Part shown: positions 15,541-24,388 of the stretch, one piece after another
Numbering within the stretch: position 1 is the first letter of the stretch
Layout of the letters: each line of letters starts with the position of its first letter
Assembly: GCA_009377475.1 (NCBI GenBank)
Contig: WHTY01000022.1
Location: 1-52,833, forward strand
Direction: 5' to 3'
DNA: 52,833 bases
From: Actinophytocola sp.
GTDB lineage: Bacteria; Actinomycetota; Actinomycetes; Mycobacteriales; Pseudonocardiaceae
The notes under the pieces: generated by a model
What the model saw: only the letters and a program-made list of their open reading frames with translations
Told to the model about the DNA's origin: nothing
Databases searched by the model: none
Position numbers and translations under genes: made by a program

Positions 15541-15903
15541 ATGAAGTACATGCTGTTGGTCCACAGCGCCCTGTCGGACTTCGAGACAAGGGACACCGAT
15601 CCCGCCGACATGCAAGAGACGTTCGACTTCATGATGAAGCTGAACACCGAGCTGCAGGAGTCCGGCGAGCTGCTCGACGCCGCGGGGCTGTCCGATCCGC
15701 GCCAGGCGGTGACGGTGCGCAATCAGGGTGGCGCCGCCGTGCCGACCGACGGGCCGTACGCCGAGTCGAAGGAAGTCCTCGGCGGCTACTGGGTGCTCGA
15801 CGTCGCCAGCAAGGAGCGCGCGCTGGAGATCGCGCAGCGCGTCGTGGGGTTCGACGGCCCAGGCTGTCCCGACGCCATCGAGGTGCGCGAAGCGATGAGC
15901 TGA
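15541..15903 (+). CDS. YciI/DGPF-domain protein (first of pair)
   Basis: The 120-residue protein belongs to the YCII-related DGPF family (ferredoxin-like fold): MKYMLLVHSA at the N-terminus, then TDGPYAESKEVLGGYWVLDV around residues 65-85. These small proteins are typically encoded next to ECF42 sigma factors, as here, and may sense or modify a small molecule. The ATG follows GGGGAG, which lies inside an 18-bp inverted repeat. A second copy follows 86 bases downstream. Confidence 0.88.
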   Translation: MKYMLLVHSALSDFETRDTDPADMQETFDFMMKLNTELQESGELLDAAGLSDPRQAVTVRNQGGAAVPTDGPYAESKEVLGGYWVLDVASKERALEIAQRVVGFDGPGCPDAIEVREAMS

Positions 15904-15989
15904 GGCATGTCGAAATGACGCCGTTCGCCCCGACGTCTCCAGCGAAGGCGCCCACCGGGGTGCCGCGAGACGCTGAGGAGTGAACGGCG

Positions 15990-16373
15990 ATGAAGTACAT
16001 GCTGCTGGTCAGGACCACCCCGTCGGCGTGGGAGGGCTGGGACGGCCCCGTCGAGGGGTTCGAGCGGACGGTCGAGTTCATGGGTCGACTCAACGCCGAA
16101 CTGACCGAGTCGGGTGAGTTCGTCGACGCGGCTGGCCTTGCTGATCCCACGCTGACCAGGACGCTGCGCAAGAAGGACGATCTCGTCGTCATCACGGACG
16201 GGCTGGGTGCTGATGGCGCCGATGTGGTCGGCGGCTACTGGGTGCTCGACTGCGACAGCTTCGACAGGGCGTCGGAGATCGCGGCGCGAGTCGTCGGGTT
16301 CGATGGCGTGAACAGCCCCGACATCGTCGAGGTTCGGCCGATCATGGAAGCGGACTGCGGTCAGGAGATGTGA
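15990..16373 (+). CDS. YciI/DGPF-domain protein (second of pair)
   Basis: The 127-residue paralogue of the preceding gene begins MKYMLLVRTTPSAWEGWDGP. The DGPF motif itself is degenerate (TDGLGADGADVVGGYWVLD), though the fold-determining GGYWVLD is kept. The ATG follows GAGGAG. It ends three bases before the GTG of the sigma factor gene, so the two are co-translated. The two YciI proteins may form a heterodimer, since the family dimerises. Confidence 0.87.
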   Translation: MKYMLLVRTTPSAWEGWDGPVEGFERTVEFMGRLNAELTESGEFVDAAGLADPTLTRTLRKKDDLVVITDGLGADGADVVGGYWVLDCDSFDRASEIAARVVGFDGVNSPDIVEVRPIMEADCGQEM

Positions 16374-16376
16374 CAC

Positions 16377-17615
16377 GTGCGTATTGACCGAGGCGTCGAG
16401 GACCTGTTGCGCGAGCTTGCGCCACAGGTGCTCGGCGCGTTGGTGCGCCGCTTCGGCCATTTCGACGCCGCGGAGGACGCGGTGCAGGAGGCGCTGCTCG
16501 CGGCGGCGGCGCAGTGGCACGACGAGGGCGTGCCGGACAACCCGAAAGGGTGGCTCATCCGAGTGGGTTTCCGCCGGATGACGGACCAGCTTCGGAGCGA
16601 CCAGTCGCGGCGCGAGCGTGAGGACGCGCTTGCCTCCCGCGCGCCACGGGACTCGTTCCTGGTCGCACCGCCCGACCTCGACACCGCGGACGCCGACGAC
16701 ACGCTGATCCTGCTGCTGATGTGCTGCCACCCGTCGCTGACGCCGCCGTCGCAGATCGCGCTCACGTTGCGGGCCGTCGGCGGTCTGACCACCGAGGAGA
16801 TCGCGAAGGCGTTCCTGGTGCCGGAGTCGACGATGGGGCAACGGATCAGCCGCGCCAAGCAGCGCATCGCGTCGTCCGGGGTGCCGTTCCGGATGCCGCC
16901 CGCCGAGGAACGCGACGAGCGGCTCGACGCGGTGCTGCACGTGCTGTACCTGATCTTCAACGAGGGATACACCGCCACGACGGGCGCGGCGCTGCACCGC
17001 GCCGAGCTGTCCAACGAGGCGATCCGGCTGACCCGCATCGTGCACCGGTTGCTGTCGGAGAACGCCGAGATCGCCGGGCTGTTGGCGCTGATGCTGCTGA
17101 TCGATGCGCGCCGCGACGCGCGCTGCGGCCCAGACGGCGAGCTGATCCCGCTCGCTGAGCAGGACCGTGGGCGCTGGGACCAGCAGACGATCGCGGACGG
17201 CTCGAAGCTGGTCACCGACGCGATGTCGCGCGGCGATCTTGGGCCGTACCAGCTCCAGGCCGCGATCGCGGCGCTCCACGACGAGGCCACCAGCCACGAC
17301 GAGACCGACTGGCCGCAGATCCTCGCGCTCTACGGTGTGCTCGCGCAGCTGTCGGACAACCCGATGGTCACGTTGAACCGGGCGGTGGCAGCCGCGATGG
17401 TGCACGGTCCCGAGGCCGGGCTGCGGCTGTTGGAACCGTTGGACGACGACAGCAGGCTGGCGCAGCACCACCGGTTGGACGCGGTGCGGGCGCATCTGTT
17501 CGAGATGGCGGGGGACATGAATGCGGCGGTTGAGCACTACCGGCAGGCGGCCCGCCGGACGACGAGCGTCCCCGAGCAGCGGTACCTGGAGTCCAAGGCC
17601 GCGCGGCTGACGTGA
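16377..17615 (+). CDS. ECF42-type RNA polymerase sigma factor with C-terminal helical domain
   Basis: The 412-residue protein has sigma region 2 (about 8-75, FGHFDAAEDAVQEALLAAAA), region 4 (about 110-165, with LTTEEIAKAFLVPESTMGQR) and a long C-terminal region (about 185-405) typical of the DUF6596/TPR-like extension of ECF42 factors. That extension replaces an anti-sigma factor in control. GTG 16377 follows GGAG and lies three bases after the DGPF gene stop. ECF42 factors are known to neighbour DGPF proteins and are thought to control them. A convergent pseudogene follows after a tandem repeat. Confidence 0.92.
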   Translation: MRIDRGVEDLLRELAPQVLGALVRRFGHFDAAEDAVQEALLAAAAQWHDEGVPDNPKGWLIRVGFRRMTDQLRSDQSRREREDALASRAPRDSFLVAPPDLDTADADDTLILLLMCCHPSLTPPSQIALTLRAVGGLTTEEIAKAFLVPESTMGQRISRAKQRIASSGVPFRMPPAEERDERLDAVLHVLYLIFNEGYTATTGAALHRAELSNEAIRLTRIVHRLLSENAEIAGLLALMLLIDARRDARCGPDGELIPLAEQDRGRWDQQTIADGSKLVTDAMSRGDLGPYQLQAAIAALHDEATSHDETDWPQILALYGVLAQLSDNPMVTLNRAVAAAMVHGPEAGLRLLEPLDDDSRLAQHHRLDAVRAHLFEMAGDMNAAVEHYRQAARRTTSVPEQRYLESKAARLT

Positions 17616-17626
17616 CACCCTGCCGC

Positions 17627-17731
17627 GAGTCGCACCTTATCCGGCCCGAGTCGCACCTTATCGGCCGCGAGTTGCACCTTATCGGTCGCGAGTCGCACCT
17701 TATCCGCCCCGAGTTGCACCTTGGTGTCTGC
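17627..17731. repeat. Five-copy tandem repeat, 21-bp period, in a convergent gap
   Basis: Units begin with GAGTCGCACC or GAGTTGCACC at 17627, 17648, 17669, 17690 and 17711, an exact 21-base period. Each continues CTTATC followed by a variable GC-rich part. The array starts 11 bases after the sigma gene stop and ends 5 bases before the convergent pseudogene stop, so it fills almost the whole gap. No dyad symmetry is obvious. On the minus strand it reads as heptads of the DKVRLAA type, but no ribosome site supports translation. Confidence 0.9.
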
Positions 17732-17736
17732 GTGGG

Positions 17737-18972
17737 TCAGAGTCTGGCCCGGTCCAGCTTGGCGATGAATGAGGTCTTGCGGCGGTGGCGGTCGCGCAGC
17801 TCACCGAGGTAGGTCGGGAACCCGTCGGGGTTGCCAGCGGCGCGGTAGGCGTCGCGCAGGCGCCGGAGCATCTTGACCGCGCGCACGTACCGGTACTTGT
17901 CGCCGGTGGCGCCGAGGCGTTGCTCGATGAGCGTCTGCCACGGTTCGATCACATCGGCCGGGTGGGTGGGCTGGCGCAGATCGATCAGTTCGTGCCAGCG
18001 GTGTTCGCCGATCACGTCGGCGTGCTCGACTGCCGTCCGCCATGCCGCATCGTGCTCGTCCTCGTCGAGGAGGATGCTGATCAGGTGATGGGCGTACGCC
18101 GGGTTGGTGTCGATGGCGTCGCGGACGCGACCGACTGCCGCCTTCTGCAGGTCCTGCCAGCAGCCCACCTGCCGAGCGGTTCGCGAAGCTGCTGGTAGTG
18201 CGTGTCGGTGGGATTGCGGTCGAAGGTCGTCCGCCGAACGGTGAGCGCCTCCTCACCAGCCCCTCGCTCGAGGAGAAGGTCGACGTAGACGTCGCGGAGC
18301 TTGTCCATGTCGATGGGATTGCCCACCTCCGCGAGCCCGCGCTTCGCCCAGGCTTCGGCGTCGGCTGGGCGCCCGGCGTCGCGCATCGCGTTGACGATCT
18401 TCAGGTACTGCCACGCGCCGCGCAGGTCGTTGGCCAGAACCGCGACGTAGTGGTCGACGTCGCCGGAGATCTCGGCGAGCTGTTCGCGCAGGATGCGAAT
18501 CCCGAATGGCGCACCGCCAAAGTGGTCCGGTTCCGCGGTCATGGCCCGGGCCTCGACGATCCGGACGAGTTCCGCGCGACCCTTCTCGCCCAGTGCGTCG
18601 GTGGCGGTCGCGCAGCTCGAAGTCCGGCCAGCCCGGGCCGTCGAGACGTAGTTTCGCCAGCCAGGCAGCGAGGCGTTTCGGGTCCGGCGGCGCTGCGGCG
18701 CACGCCTTGGCGTGCACGTCCATCATCGCGTGGAGGTCGTCGCCGACGATGCCCGAGGAGTCGTCCATGTACATCAGCGCGCGGGTGATCAGCTCCACCG
18801 CCCGCCGAGCCAAGGCTGGGACCGCCGTCGGATCATGCAGCTTCTCGCACGCGGCAACGACTTCGCGCGCTAACGCGGAGTACTCCCGACGCCCGTGATA
18901 CGGGTGCGTTCGGCGATCACGTCGCAGCCCGTCGATCAACCGGCGGACATGCTGCACTTCATCACTCACCAC
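17737..18972 (-). pseudogene. SWIM-zinc-finger-family protein C-terminal region, multiple frameshifts
   Basis: Three frames read in succession give one protein resembling the long helical C-terminal region of SWIM zinc-finger proteins: MVSDEVQHVRRLIDGLRRDR to GPGWPDFELRD, then ALGEKG and GDVDHYVAVLANDLRGAWQY to THYQQLRE, then VGCWQDLQKAAVGRVRDAI to the end KTSFIAKLDRARL. Breaks lie near 18600 and 18180. A further break near 19030 probably cuts off an upstream segment (LRCGQEIRFNSG). The SWIM zinc-binding part itself is not present. At least two single-base changes are needed to restore the frame, so the gene is decayed or the sequence is unreliable here. Confidence 0.68.
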
Positions 18973-19162
18973 GCCGCTATTGAACCGGATCTCCTGACCG
19001 CACCGCAGCTTGCCCGGGTGGCCGGCGCCTACGGGGCGAGTTGCCAGAGTGCGTCCATCGGGATCGCGCGGATGCTGTCGTGGTCACTTGGACGTTCTCT
19101 GGATGGTCATCTGGACGGGAATTCTGTGGTCATTCGGCCGCTGAAACAGCGGTTTGTGATGC
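18973..19162 (-). other. Remnant coding sequence upstream of the SWIM-like pseudogene
   Basis: On the minus strand the short frames DHDSIRAIPMDALWQLAP (stop near 19029) and GAGHPGKLRCGQEIRFNSG would join into one sentence with a single-base change and run into the SWIM-like pseudogene. An in-frame stop near 19100 closes it upstream. I see no intact gene here; the stretch is best read as an eroded 5' part. Confidence 0.4.
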
Positions 19163-19966
19163 TCACCGAAGCTGGTGATCATCGATGAGCGTTTGGGCGA
19201 GGTGGGTTGTTTCTGCGCCCAGGGTTGTCGCCGTGAGTCCGTCATGGCCGTCGTACTCCGCCAGGATCGCGGTCTCCAGCCGCTCGAGCGACACCGACGA
19301 TGCTTCCTCGCGGATCGAACCCACTGATGCGACGTCGAACTGCAGGTCCAGTGCGCGGTAGACGTCCGCGAGGACTGGGCGCAGCAGTTCGGCGTCATCG
19401 AAGATTGCCACTGCGCTGAACAGCCATGCGCCTTTGATCACCCGCTGGGCGGTGCCGACCAGCTTCACCACCCCTCGCGCGTTCACGCTGTACGCGCCGG
19501 GACAGTACTCGCCCGGCACCTCGCCCACGCGGGTGTCGATTCCGAAGCCGGACAGCACCCGCGCCCAGAGTTCGCCGTACCGGGCGAACCGGGCGTCCAT
19601 GCCGTCGAGCGTGTCGGTGTGCGGGTGGATGTGGTCTACCACCAGCGACCGCTCGGTGTAGGCCACGGCACGGCCACCCTGCGGCCGCACGACCGGCGTG
19701 AAACCGGCCGAGCGGGCTGCGGCCACGGCGCTCGGGAAGCCCGGTCGCCGGGTGTCACGTCTGCCGAAAGCCACGACCCGGGATTCGGGCCGGTACACCC
19801 GCAGCACCGCACCAGGGAACACGTCGTCCGGAGAGGGGGACACGGCGTCGTGAGTGGGGGACACGGCGCTGGAGGTGCTGGAACCGACGTGGCGGAGTAG
19901 GGCGTGCGTGACCGCGACGTCCCACGCCGGGTCTGGCCCACCGAACGCGCCCCGCAGCAAATCCAC
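19163..19966 (-). CDS. lplA: Lipoate-protein ligase A family protein
   Basis: The 267-residue protein carries signatures of the biotin/lipoate ligase fold: RPQGGRAVAYTERSLVVDH (about 93-111), PGEYCPGAYSVNARGVVKLV and GTAQRVIKGAWLFS. It should attach lipoate or octanoate to carrier proteins. GTG 19966 lacks a ribosome site but has TAGTCT six bases upstream, consistent with a leaderless mRNA. Residues about 34-54 are three tandem heptads (AVSPTHD, AVSPSPD, DVFPGAV) encoded by a 21-bp DNA repeat, an in-frame insertion not expected in this family. It could also be an octanoyltransferase-like paralogue. Confidence 0.8.
   Translation of the reverse strand: MDLLRGAFGGPDPAWDVAVTHALLRHVGSSTSSAVSPTHDAVSPSPDDVFPGAVLRVYRPESRVVAFGRRDTRRPGFPSAVAAARSAGFTPVVRPQGGRAVAYTERSLVVDHIHPHTDTLDGMDARFARYGELWARVLSGFGIDTRVGEVPGEYCPGAYSVNARGVVKLVGTAQRVIKGAWLFSAVAIFDDAELLRPVLADVYRALDLQFDVASVGSIREEASSVSLERLETAILAEYDGHDGLTATTLGAETTHLAQTLIDDHQLR
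19805..19867 (-). repeat. Three 21-bp repeat units inside the lipoate ligase gene
   Basis: On the minus strand, units reading GCCGTGTCCCCCACTCACG, GCCGTGTCCCCCTCTCCGG and a degenerate GACGTGTTCCCTGG follow each other with a 21-base period. The first nearly matches the intergenic repeat at 28136-28155 (GTGTCCCCC, one purine, CTCACG). It adds seven residues per unit without breaking the frame. Confidence 0.85.
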
Positions 19967-20019
19967 GCGGCAAGACTACGACAGCCAAGTCGGCCGACGA
20001 CCGACGCCGCCGTCAGCGC

Positions 20020-21210
20020 CTATGGTGTGGACAAGCGTGTCACCCATGACACCGCGAGCCACGCGCAGACCCCGACACCGGCCAGCGCGCCGACGAGCAC
20101 CGCGTGCCCGGCGTGCGTGACCAGCGCCGCCGCGGCGACCGGACCGGCAAGCCCCGCCACGCCCCAGCCGCTGAACACAACGCCGTAGGTGGTGCCGAAG
20201 CGTGCGGCGGGCACGGCGTCGGCCGTGGCCACCGGGGTGAGCACCGACAACGCCCCATACTGTGCACCTAGCGCGAACAACGCGGGCAGCGCCAGCATCG
20301 GCATACCGTCCGGCAGAAGCGCGAGCAGCGCAACGAGCAGCACGAACGCCGTGCCGTGCAACATCATCGGGTAGCCGACGACGTCGGCGAGCGGACCAGC
20401 GACCAGCCGTCCGATCACGTTGCCCGCGTTCAACAGCGCCACGGCCGCCACCACCAGCGCCGGGTCGCCCGCGAACTCACCCGCGTGCGCGAACGCCACC
20501 AGCGCGGGCAAGCTGCCGAGCGAGAACAGCACCCACAGCGCACCCACCGAATGACGTGCGGTGACAGGACGAGCGGACCGGTCAGCGGCATCGTGGCCGG
20601 CGGACGAGTCCGCCGAGGCAGCGTCCGCCGAGCCACCGTTCGCCGCGGCTGCGGCGGGACCAGCCCGCGCGCCGTCGCGAGTCGCCGCGGCACCCGGCAA
20701 CAACACCGCCGCACCCAGCAGCACCAGCCCCAGCCCGGCCGCGAGCACCAGAAACGTGCCCGCGCGCCCGACCGCCCCCAGTAGCCAGGCGGCGATCGGC
20801 GCCAACACCACCGCGCCCGCCGCGTAGGCGCTCACCACGAGCGCCACCGCACGCCCGCGCCGCGAGTCCACGGTCCCCGCCACGCGCACCGCCGTGCCGT
20901 ACCCGACGCCGGTCGCCAGCCCGAGCACCACCCCGAACCCGAGCAGCAACACCGGCACCGACGACGCCAGCGCGCACAGCACCAGCCCCGCGACGACCCC
21001 GGCGGCCGTGACCAGCGCCAGCGACCGGGGCGGCACGGCGTCCGCCAGCCTGCCGCCGACAAGCACACCCGTGGTGAACAGCGCCAATGCCACCGCGAAC
21101 ACGACGCTCAACGACGGCGTCGCCACCGCGAGCTCCCGAGACAAAACATCGGTGAACGTCGACCAGATGAACAGCGGACTGACCGCGACGTCGAGCAGGG
21201 CCGCGCCCAT
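20020..21210 (-). CDS. MFS transporter (OFA-like)
   Basis: The 396-residue membrane protein shows about twelve hydrophobic helices in two halves, separated by a long Ala/Gly/Ser/Asp-rich central linker (about 175-220). The motif GGRLADAVPPRS between helices 2 and 3 matches the MFS signature loop, and the repeat RLVAGPLADVVGYP is in the second half. The overall pattern resembles oxalate/formate antiporter-like MFS proteins. The substrate is unknown. It ends 53 bases from the lipoate ligase start (same strand) and starts 30 bases after the symporter gene stop, so it may be co-transcribed with the symporter. Confidence 0.82.
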   Translation of the reverse strand: MGAALLDVAVSPLFIWSTFTDVLSRELAVATPSLSVVFAVALALFTTGVLVGGRLADAVPPRSLALVTAAGVVAGLVLCALASSVPVLLLGFGVVLGLATGVGYGTAVRVAGTVDSRRGRAVALVVSAYAAGAVVLAPIAAWLLGAVGRAGTFLVLAAGLGLVLLGAAVLLPGAAATRDGARAGPAAAAANGGSADAASADSSAGHDAADRSARPVTARHSVGALWVLFSLGSLPALVAFAHAGEFAGDPALVVAAVALLNAGNVIGRLVAGPLADVVGYPMMLHGTAFVLLVALLALLPDGMPMLALPALFALGAQYGALSVLTPVATADAVPAARFGTTYGVVFSGWGVAGLAGPVAAAALVTHAGHAVLVGALAGVGVCAWLAVSWVTRLSTP

Positions 21211-21239
21211 CAGGACGCGGCCCTGCTGACCGAACCGAC

Positions 21240-22955
21240 TTACGACTCGCCCCCTTCAGGGCGGCCAGCCGACTCGCTTCCCGGTGCCGTCCGGGCGCCG
21301 GACTGCGCGGTCACGGCCGGGTACCGCATGTTCTCGACCATCTCCTCGATGTGCTTCGGCGGGGGCGAGGTCAGCTTCGAGACGATGATCGCCACGATGA
21401 AGTTGACCGCCGCGCCCACGGCACCGATGCCCTGCGGGCTGATGCCGAGAATGTAGTCGTTCGCCGTCGTCCCGAAGACGTCCAGCGTCCAGATCATGTA
21501 CGTGATCGTGAACCCGAGACCGACGACGATGCCTGCTGCGGCGCCCTTCGCGTTACACCGCTTCCAGAAGATGCCAAGCACGATGGCCGGGAAGAAACTG
21601 GACGCGGCCATGCCGAACGCGAACGCCACCACTTCCGCCACGAACGCGGGCGGGTTGATGCCCGCGACGATCGCGACGACCACTGCCAGCCCCATCGCGA
21701 TCCGGCCGACGAGCAGCCGCTCGTGGTCGTCCGCGTGCTTGCGGATCCGACGGAAGTAGAAGTCGTGCGACACCGACGACGAGATCACCAGCAGCAGACC
21801 GGCCGCCGTGGACAGCGCCGCCGCCATACCGCCTGCCGCGACGAGCCCGATGATCGGCGCGGGCAGCCCCGCGATCTCGGGTGAGGCCAGCACGAGGATG
21901 TCGTTGTTGATCGTCAGATCAGCCCCGACAGCGGGGTCGTTGCTGACCGAGTTGATCGTTTCCGCGCCCTCCTTGATGCTGACGAGCCCGGTTGTCGACC
22001 AGTTGCTGATCCACTGCGGCAGCGCGTCCACCGCGGTGCCCTTCACGCCTTCCAGCAGGTTCAGCTTGGTGAACGCGCCGACCGCCGGAGCGGTCGTGTA
22101 GAGGATGGCGATGAACAGCAGCGCCCAGAACGCCGAGTGCCGCGACCCCCGCACGGTGCGGGTGGTGTAGAACCGGATGATCACGTGCGGCAGACCGGCG
22201 GTACCGATCATCAGCGCCAGCGTCACCAGGAACATGTCGATCATCGGTTGCTGGGCGAACGCCTGGGTGTACTCCTGCAGGCCCATCTCGGTGCCGATGG
22301 CGTTGAGCTCGTCCAGGATCGTGCCGAATGACACCTGCGGGATTGGGAACCCGGTGACCTGCTGCGCGACCGCCACCGCGGGGATCAGGTAGGCGACGAT
22401 CAGCACGGTGTACTGCGCCACCTGCGTCCACGTGATGCCCTTCATCCCGCCAAGCACCGCGTAGATGAAGATGACGCCCGCCGCGATCAGCACACCGCCG
22501 GTGAGGCCGATGCCGAGGAAGCGGCTGAACACGATGCCGCCACCGTTCATCTGGCCCACCACGTAGGTGAACGAGATGATGATCGCCGCAGCGGCCGCCA
22601 CGGTGCGCACCGTCTCGTTGTAGCGCTCACCGACGAACTCCGGGACCGTGTACTTGCCCCATTTGCGCAGGTAGGGCGCGATCAGCATGGCGAGCAGCAC
22701 GTAGCCACCCGTCCAGCCCATCAGATACACCGAGCCGTCGGAGCCAAGGAACGCCAGCAGGCCCGCCATCGAGATGAACGACGCGGCCGACATCCAGTCC
22801 GCCGCGATCGCGGCGCCGTTGGCCACGGTCGGCACGCCGTGCTTGGCGACGTAGAAGCTTTCCGTCTCGTTCACCCGGCTGCGCCAGGCGATGTAGATGT
22901 AGACGCCGAACGACAGGACGATGAAGATCGTCGTCCAGAGCTGGATCTCGCTCAC
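21240..22955 (-). CDS. Sodium:solute symporter, cation/acetate symporter-like
   Basis: The 571-residue protein of the SSS family has about 13 transmembrane helices. ADWMSAASFISMAGLLAF (about 53-70) is the conserved helix carrying sodium ligands, and MGWTGGYVLLAMLIAPYL and GGMKGITWTQVAQY match acetate/pyruvate-type members (ActP, MctC). GTG 22955 overlaps the stop of the DUF4212 gene by four bases (GTGA), so the two are translated together and probably form one transporter. The C-terminal 35 residues are polar and Glu/Gly-rich. Monocarboxylate uptake is the likely role. Confidence 0.88.
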   Translation of the reverse strand: MSEIQLWTTIFIVLSFGVYIYIAWRSRVNETESFYVAKHGVPTVANGAAIAADWMSAASFISMAGLLAFLGSDGSVYLMGWTGGYVLLAMLIAPYLRKWGKYTVPEFVGERYNETVRTVAAAAAIIISFTYVVGQMNGGGIVFSRFLGIGLTGGVLIAAGVIFIYAVLGGMKGITWTQVAQYTVLIVAYLIPAVAVAQQVTGFPIPQVSFGTILDELNAIGTEMGLQEYTQAFAQQPMIDMFLVTLALMIGTAGLPHVIIRFYTTRTVRGSRHSAFWALLFIAILYTTAPAVGAFTKLNLLEGVKGTAVDALPQWISNWSTTGLVSIKEGAETINSVSNDPAVGADLTINNDILVLASPEIAGLPAPIIGLVAAGGMAAALSTAAGLLLVISSSVSHDFYFRRIRKHADDHERLLVGRIAMGLAVVVAIVAGINPPAFVAEVVAFAFGMAASSFFPAIVLGIFWKRCNAKGAAAGIVVGLGFTITYMIWTLDVFGTTANDYILGISPQGIGAVGAAVNFIVAIIVSKLTSPPPKHIEEMVENMRYPAVTAQSGARTAPGSESAGRPEGGES

Positions 22956-23263
22956 AGTCGCTCACCGTCCCCGTTGCGCTCGCTGACGCCGTACTCGTCG
23001 TCCAGCCGGTCCATGCGGAGGGCGTAGATGAGGATGAGCACCAGGAACGCGTAGATCGAGCCTTGCTGGGCGAACCAGAAGCCCAGCGGGAAGCCCACGA
23101 TCTCGATCTTGTTGAGCTGCTCGACGAACAGGATGCCGCAGCCGAACGACACGATGAACCAGATGCTGAGCAGGATCACCATGAGTCGCAGGTTCTTGCG
23201 CCAGTACTCGCGGCGCCAGTCCCCCTCGGGTGGGCTGTGTCCGTCATACTTCGAATGCGTCAC
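22952..23263 (-). CDS. DUF4212 small subunit of the sodium:solute symporter
   Basis: The 103-residue membrane protein has the DUF4212 pattern: EYWRKNLRLMVILLSIWFIV and then FGCGILFVEQLNKIEIVGFP with GFWFAQQGSIYAFLVLILIY, giving two helices with conserved Asn, Trp and Gln. GTG 23263 was chosen for the strong AAGGAGAC upstream. This family consistently pairs with large SSS subunits, and here the stop overlaps the symporter start. Confidence 0.9.
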   Translation of the reverse strand: MTHSKYDGHSPPEGDWRREYWRKNLRLMVILLSIWFIVSFGCGILFVEQLNKIEIVGFPLGFWFAQQGSIYAFLVLILIYALRMDRLDDEYGVSERNGDGERL

Positions 23264-23502
23264 CGTCGAGTCTCCTTTCGAGCCTTTCGCGCGCTTAGCG
23301 CACCGCCAGGTCACGGGCAAGATCAAGGAAGACCGCCCCGGTGGCTGCGATGGGTTCCCGAACGGTCGCAGGGCCCCGCGAACGTGACCCGGCACACACC
23401 GATGGCCGTTCGCGGCGTCGTAGCTGCCGTCCGCAAGCGGTAGGTGACCGTTGGGGAACGGAAGCTGTCGGCGTGGCGTGCGTGACTCCTACGCTGCGGA
23501 CC

Positions 23503-23940
23503 ATGACGTCGGTTACCACAGCGGACAGGACACGCCCAGCTCGTCGGCGGATCATGCACGTGGGCAGCGGTGGGATGCTCCTTGGTGGGCTGCTCATGGT
23601 GGTTGGCTCACCGATGCCCTGGGTGTCGACTCCGGTCGGCAGCCTGTCCGGTGCCGCTGGCGCCGGTCTGTGGACGTTGTGCGCGGGCTTCCTCGCGCTC
23701 GCGGGAGCCCTCATCCCGCGTCGTCGAGTGGCGTTCGTCCACGCCGTCATGCCGGGGGTCGCAGCAGCACTGATCGTGTGCTGGCAGTTGTTCAGGATGC
23801 TGCAGATCAGCGCGAGCACGGACTCCTGGGGCAAGCTGCTGCCAGGCATCGGTCTGGTGCTCGTCGGGGGTGGCGCGATCGTGCTGCTGCGTTCGGCGAA
23901 GCGGATCCGCGACGCGGGCGAGTCCCCGGAACCATCCTGA
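23503..23940 (+). CDS. Small membrane protein, four hydrophobic segments
   Basis: The 145-residue protein has helices around GGMLLGGLLMVVGSPMPWVS, GLWTLCAGFLALAGALIP, VMPGVAAALIVCWQLFRM and LLPGIGLVLVGGGAIVLL. ATG 23503 has no ribosome site but TACGCT ends exactly seven bases upstream, so it is probably leaderless. It belongs to no family I recognise. It lies between the two symporter units and is not clearly linked to either. Confidence 0.65.
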   Translation: MTSVTTADRTRPARRRIMHVGSGGMLLGGLLMVVGSPMPWVSTPVGSLSGAAGAGLWTLCAGFLALAGALIPRRRVAFVHAVMPGVAAALIVCWQLFRMLQISASTDSWGKLLPGIGLVLVGGGAIVLLRSAKRIRDAGESPEPS

Positions 23941-24016
23941 CGTCGGCGGCGGTGGCGCTCGGTCGTTATTTCACTACGTGTTCCGGGCGAACCGCTGGCT
24001 GGCTAGGGTGCGTGAT

Positions 24017-24388
24017 GTGCGCGATACCGGTGCTCCTCCACCGCTGAACGTCGACGGCCCCACGTGGGCCGTCGACATCGGCGACGACTACGACATGCCA
24101 GCCGACGTCGACGCGTCCTTCCGCACCGTGCGCAAGGTCGCCGTCGGGCACTTCGCGGTGTTCCTCGGCGTCGTCGTGGGGGTGCCGGTCCTGACTCTGA
24201 CCGTCGACTGGTGGTCCGGCGGCAGGCTGGTCGGCGGGATGAGCCCGAGCTTCGTGATGGCGGCGTTCGGGCTGTACGTGTTCTTCTTCGCGCTGGCGGT
24301 CGCCGCCGCGACGCTGTCGAACGGCGTCGAGGAGCGGATGCTCGGCGCGCAGGAGCGGGAGCCGGTCGACCCGGGTGACGACTCGTGA
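24017..24388 (+). CDS. Two-helix membrane protein, partner of the second symporter
   Basis: The 123-residue protein has a cytoplasmic N-terminus (TWAVDIGDDYDMPADVDASF) and two helices (VGHFAVFLGVVVGVPVLTLT and FVMAAFGLYVFFFALAVAAA), similar in layout to the DUF485 small partners of acetate symporters, although the sequence is not a clear DUF485. GTG 24017 has TAGGGT seven bases upstream and no ribosome site, pointing to a leaderless mRNA. Its stop overlaps the GTG of the symporter (GTGA). I infer that it is an accessory subunit. Confidence 0.75.
   Translation: MRDTGAPPPLNVDGPTWAVDIGDDYDMPADVDASFRTVRKVAVGHFAVFLGVVVGVPVLTLTVDWWSGGRLVGGMSPSFVMAAFGLYVFFFALAVAAATLSNGVEERMLGAQEREPVDPGDDS

Noticed and set aside
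17537..17719. A 60-residue heptad protein (DKVRLAA type) from the minus strand of the repeat array
   Set aside because: It is a by-product of a 21-base period, lacks a ribosome site and overlaps the sigma factor gene.
17627..17731. CRISPR array
   Set aside because: The repeats are directly adjacent with a 21-base period and no unique spacers, and no cas genes are present.
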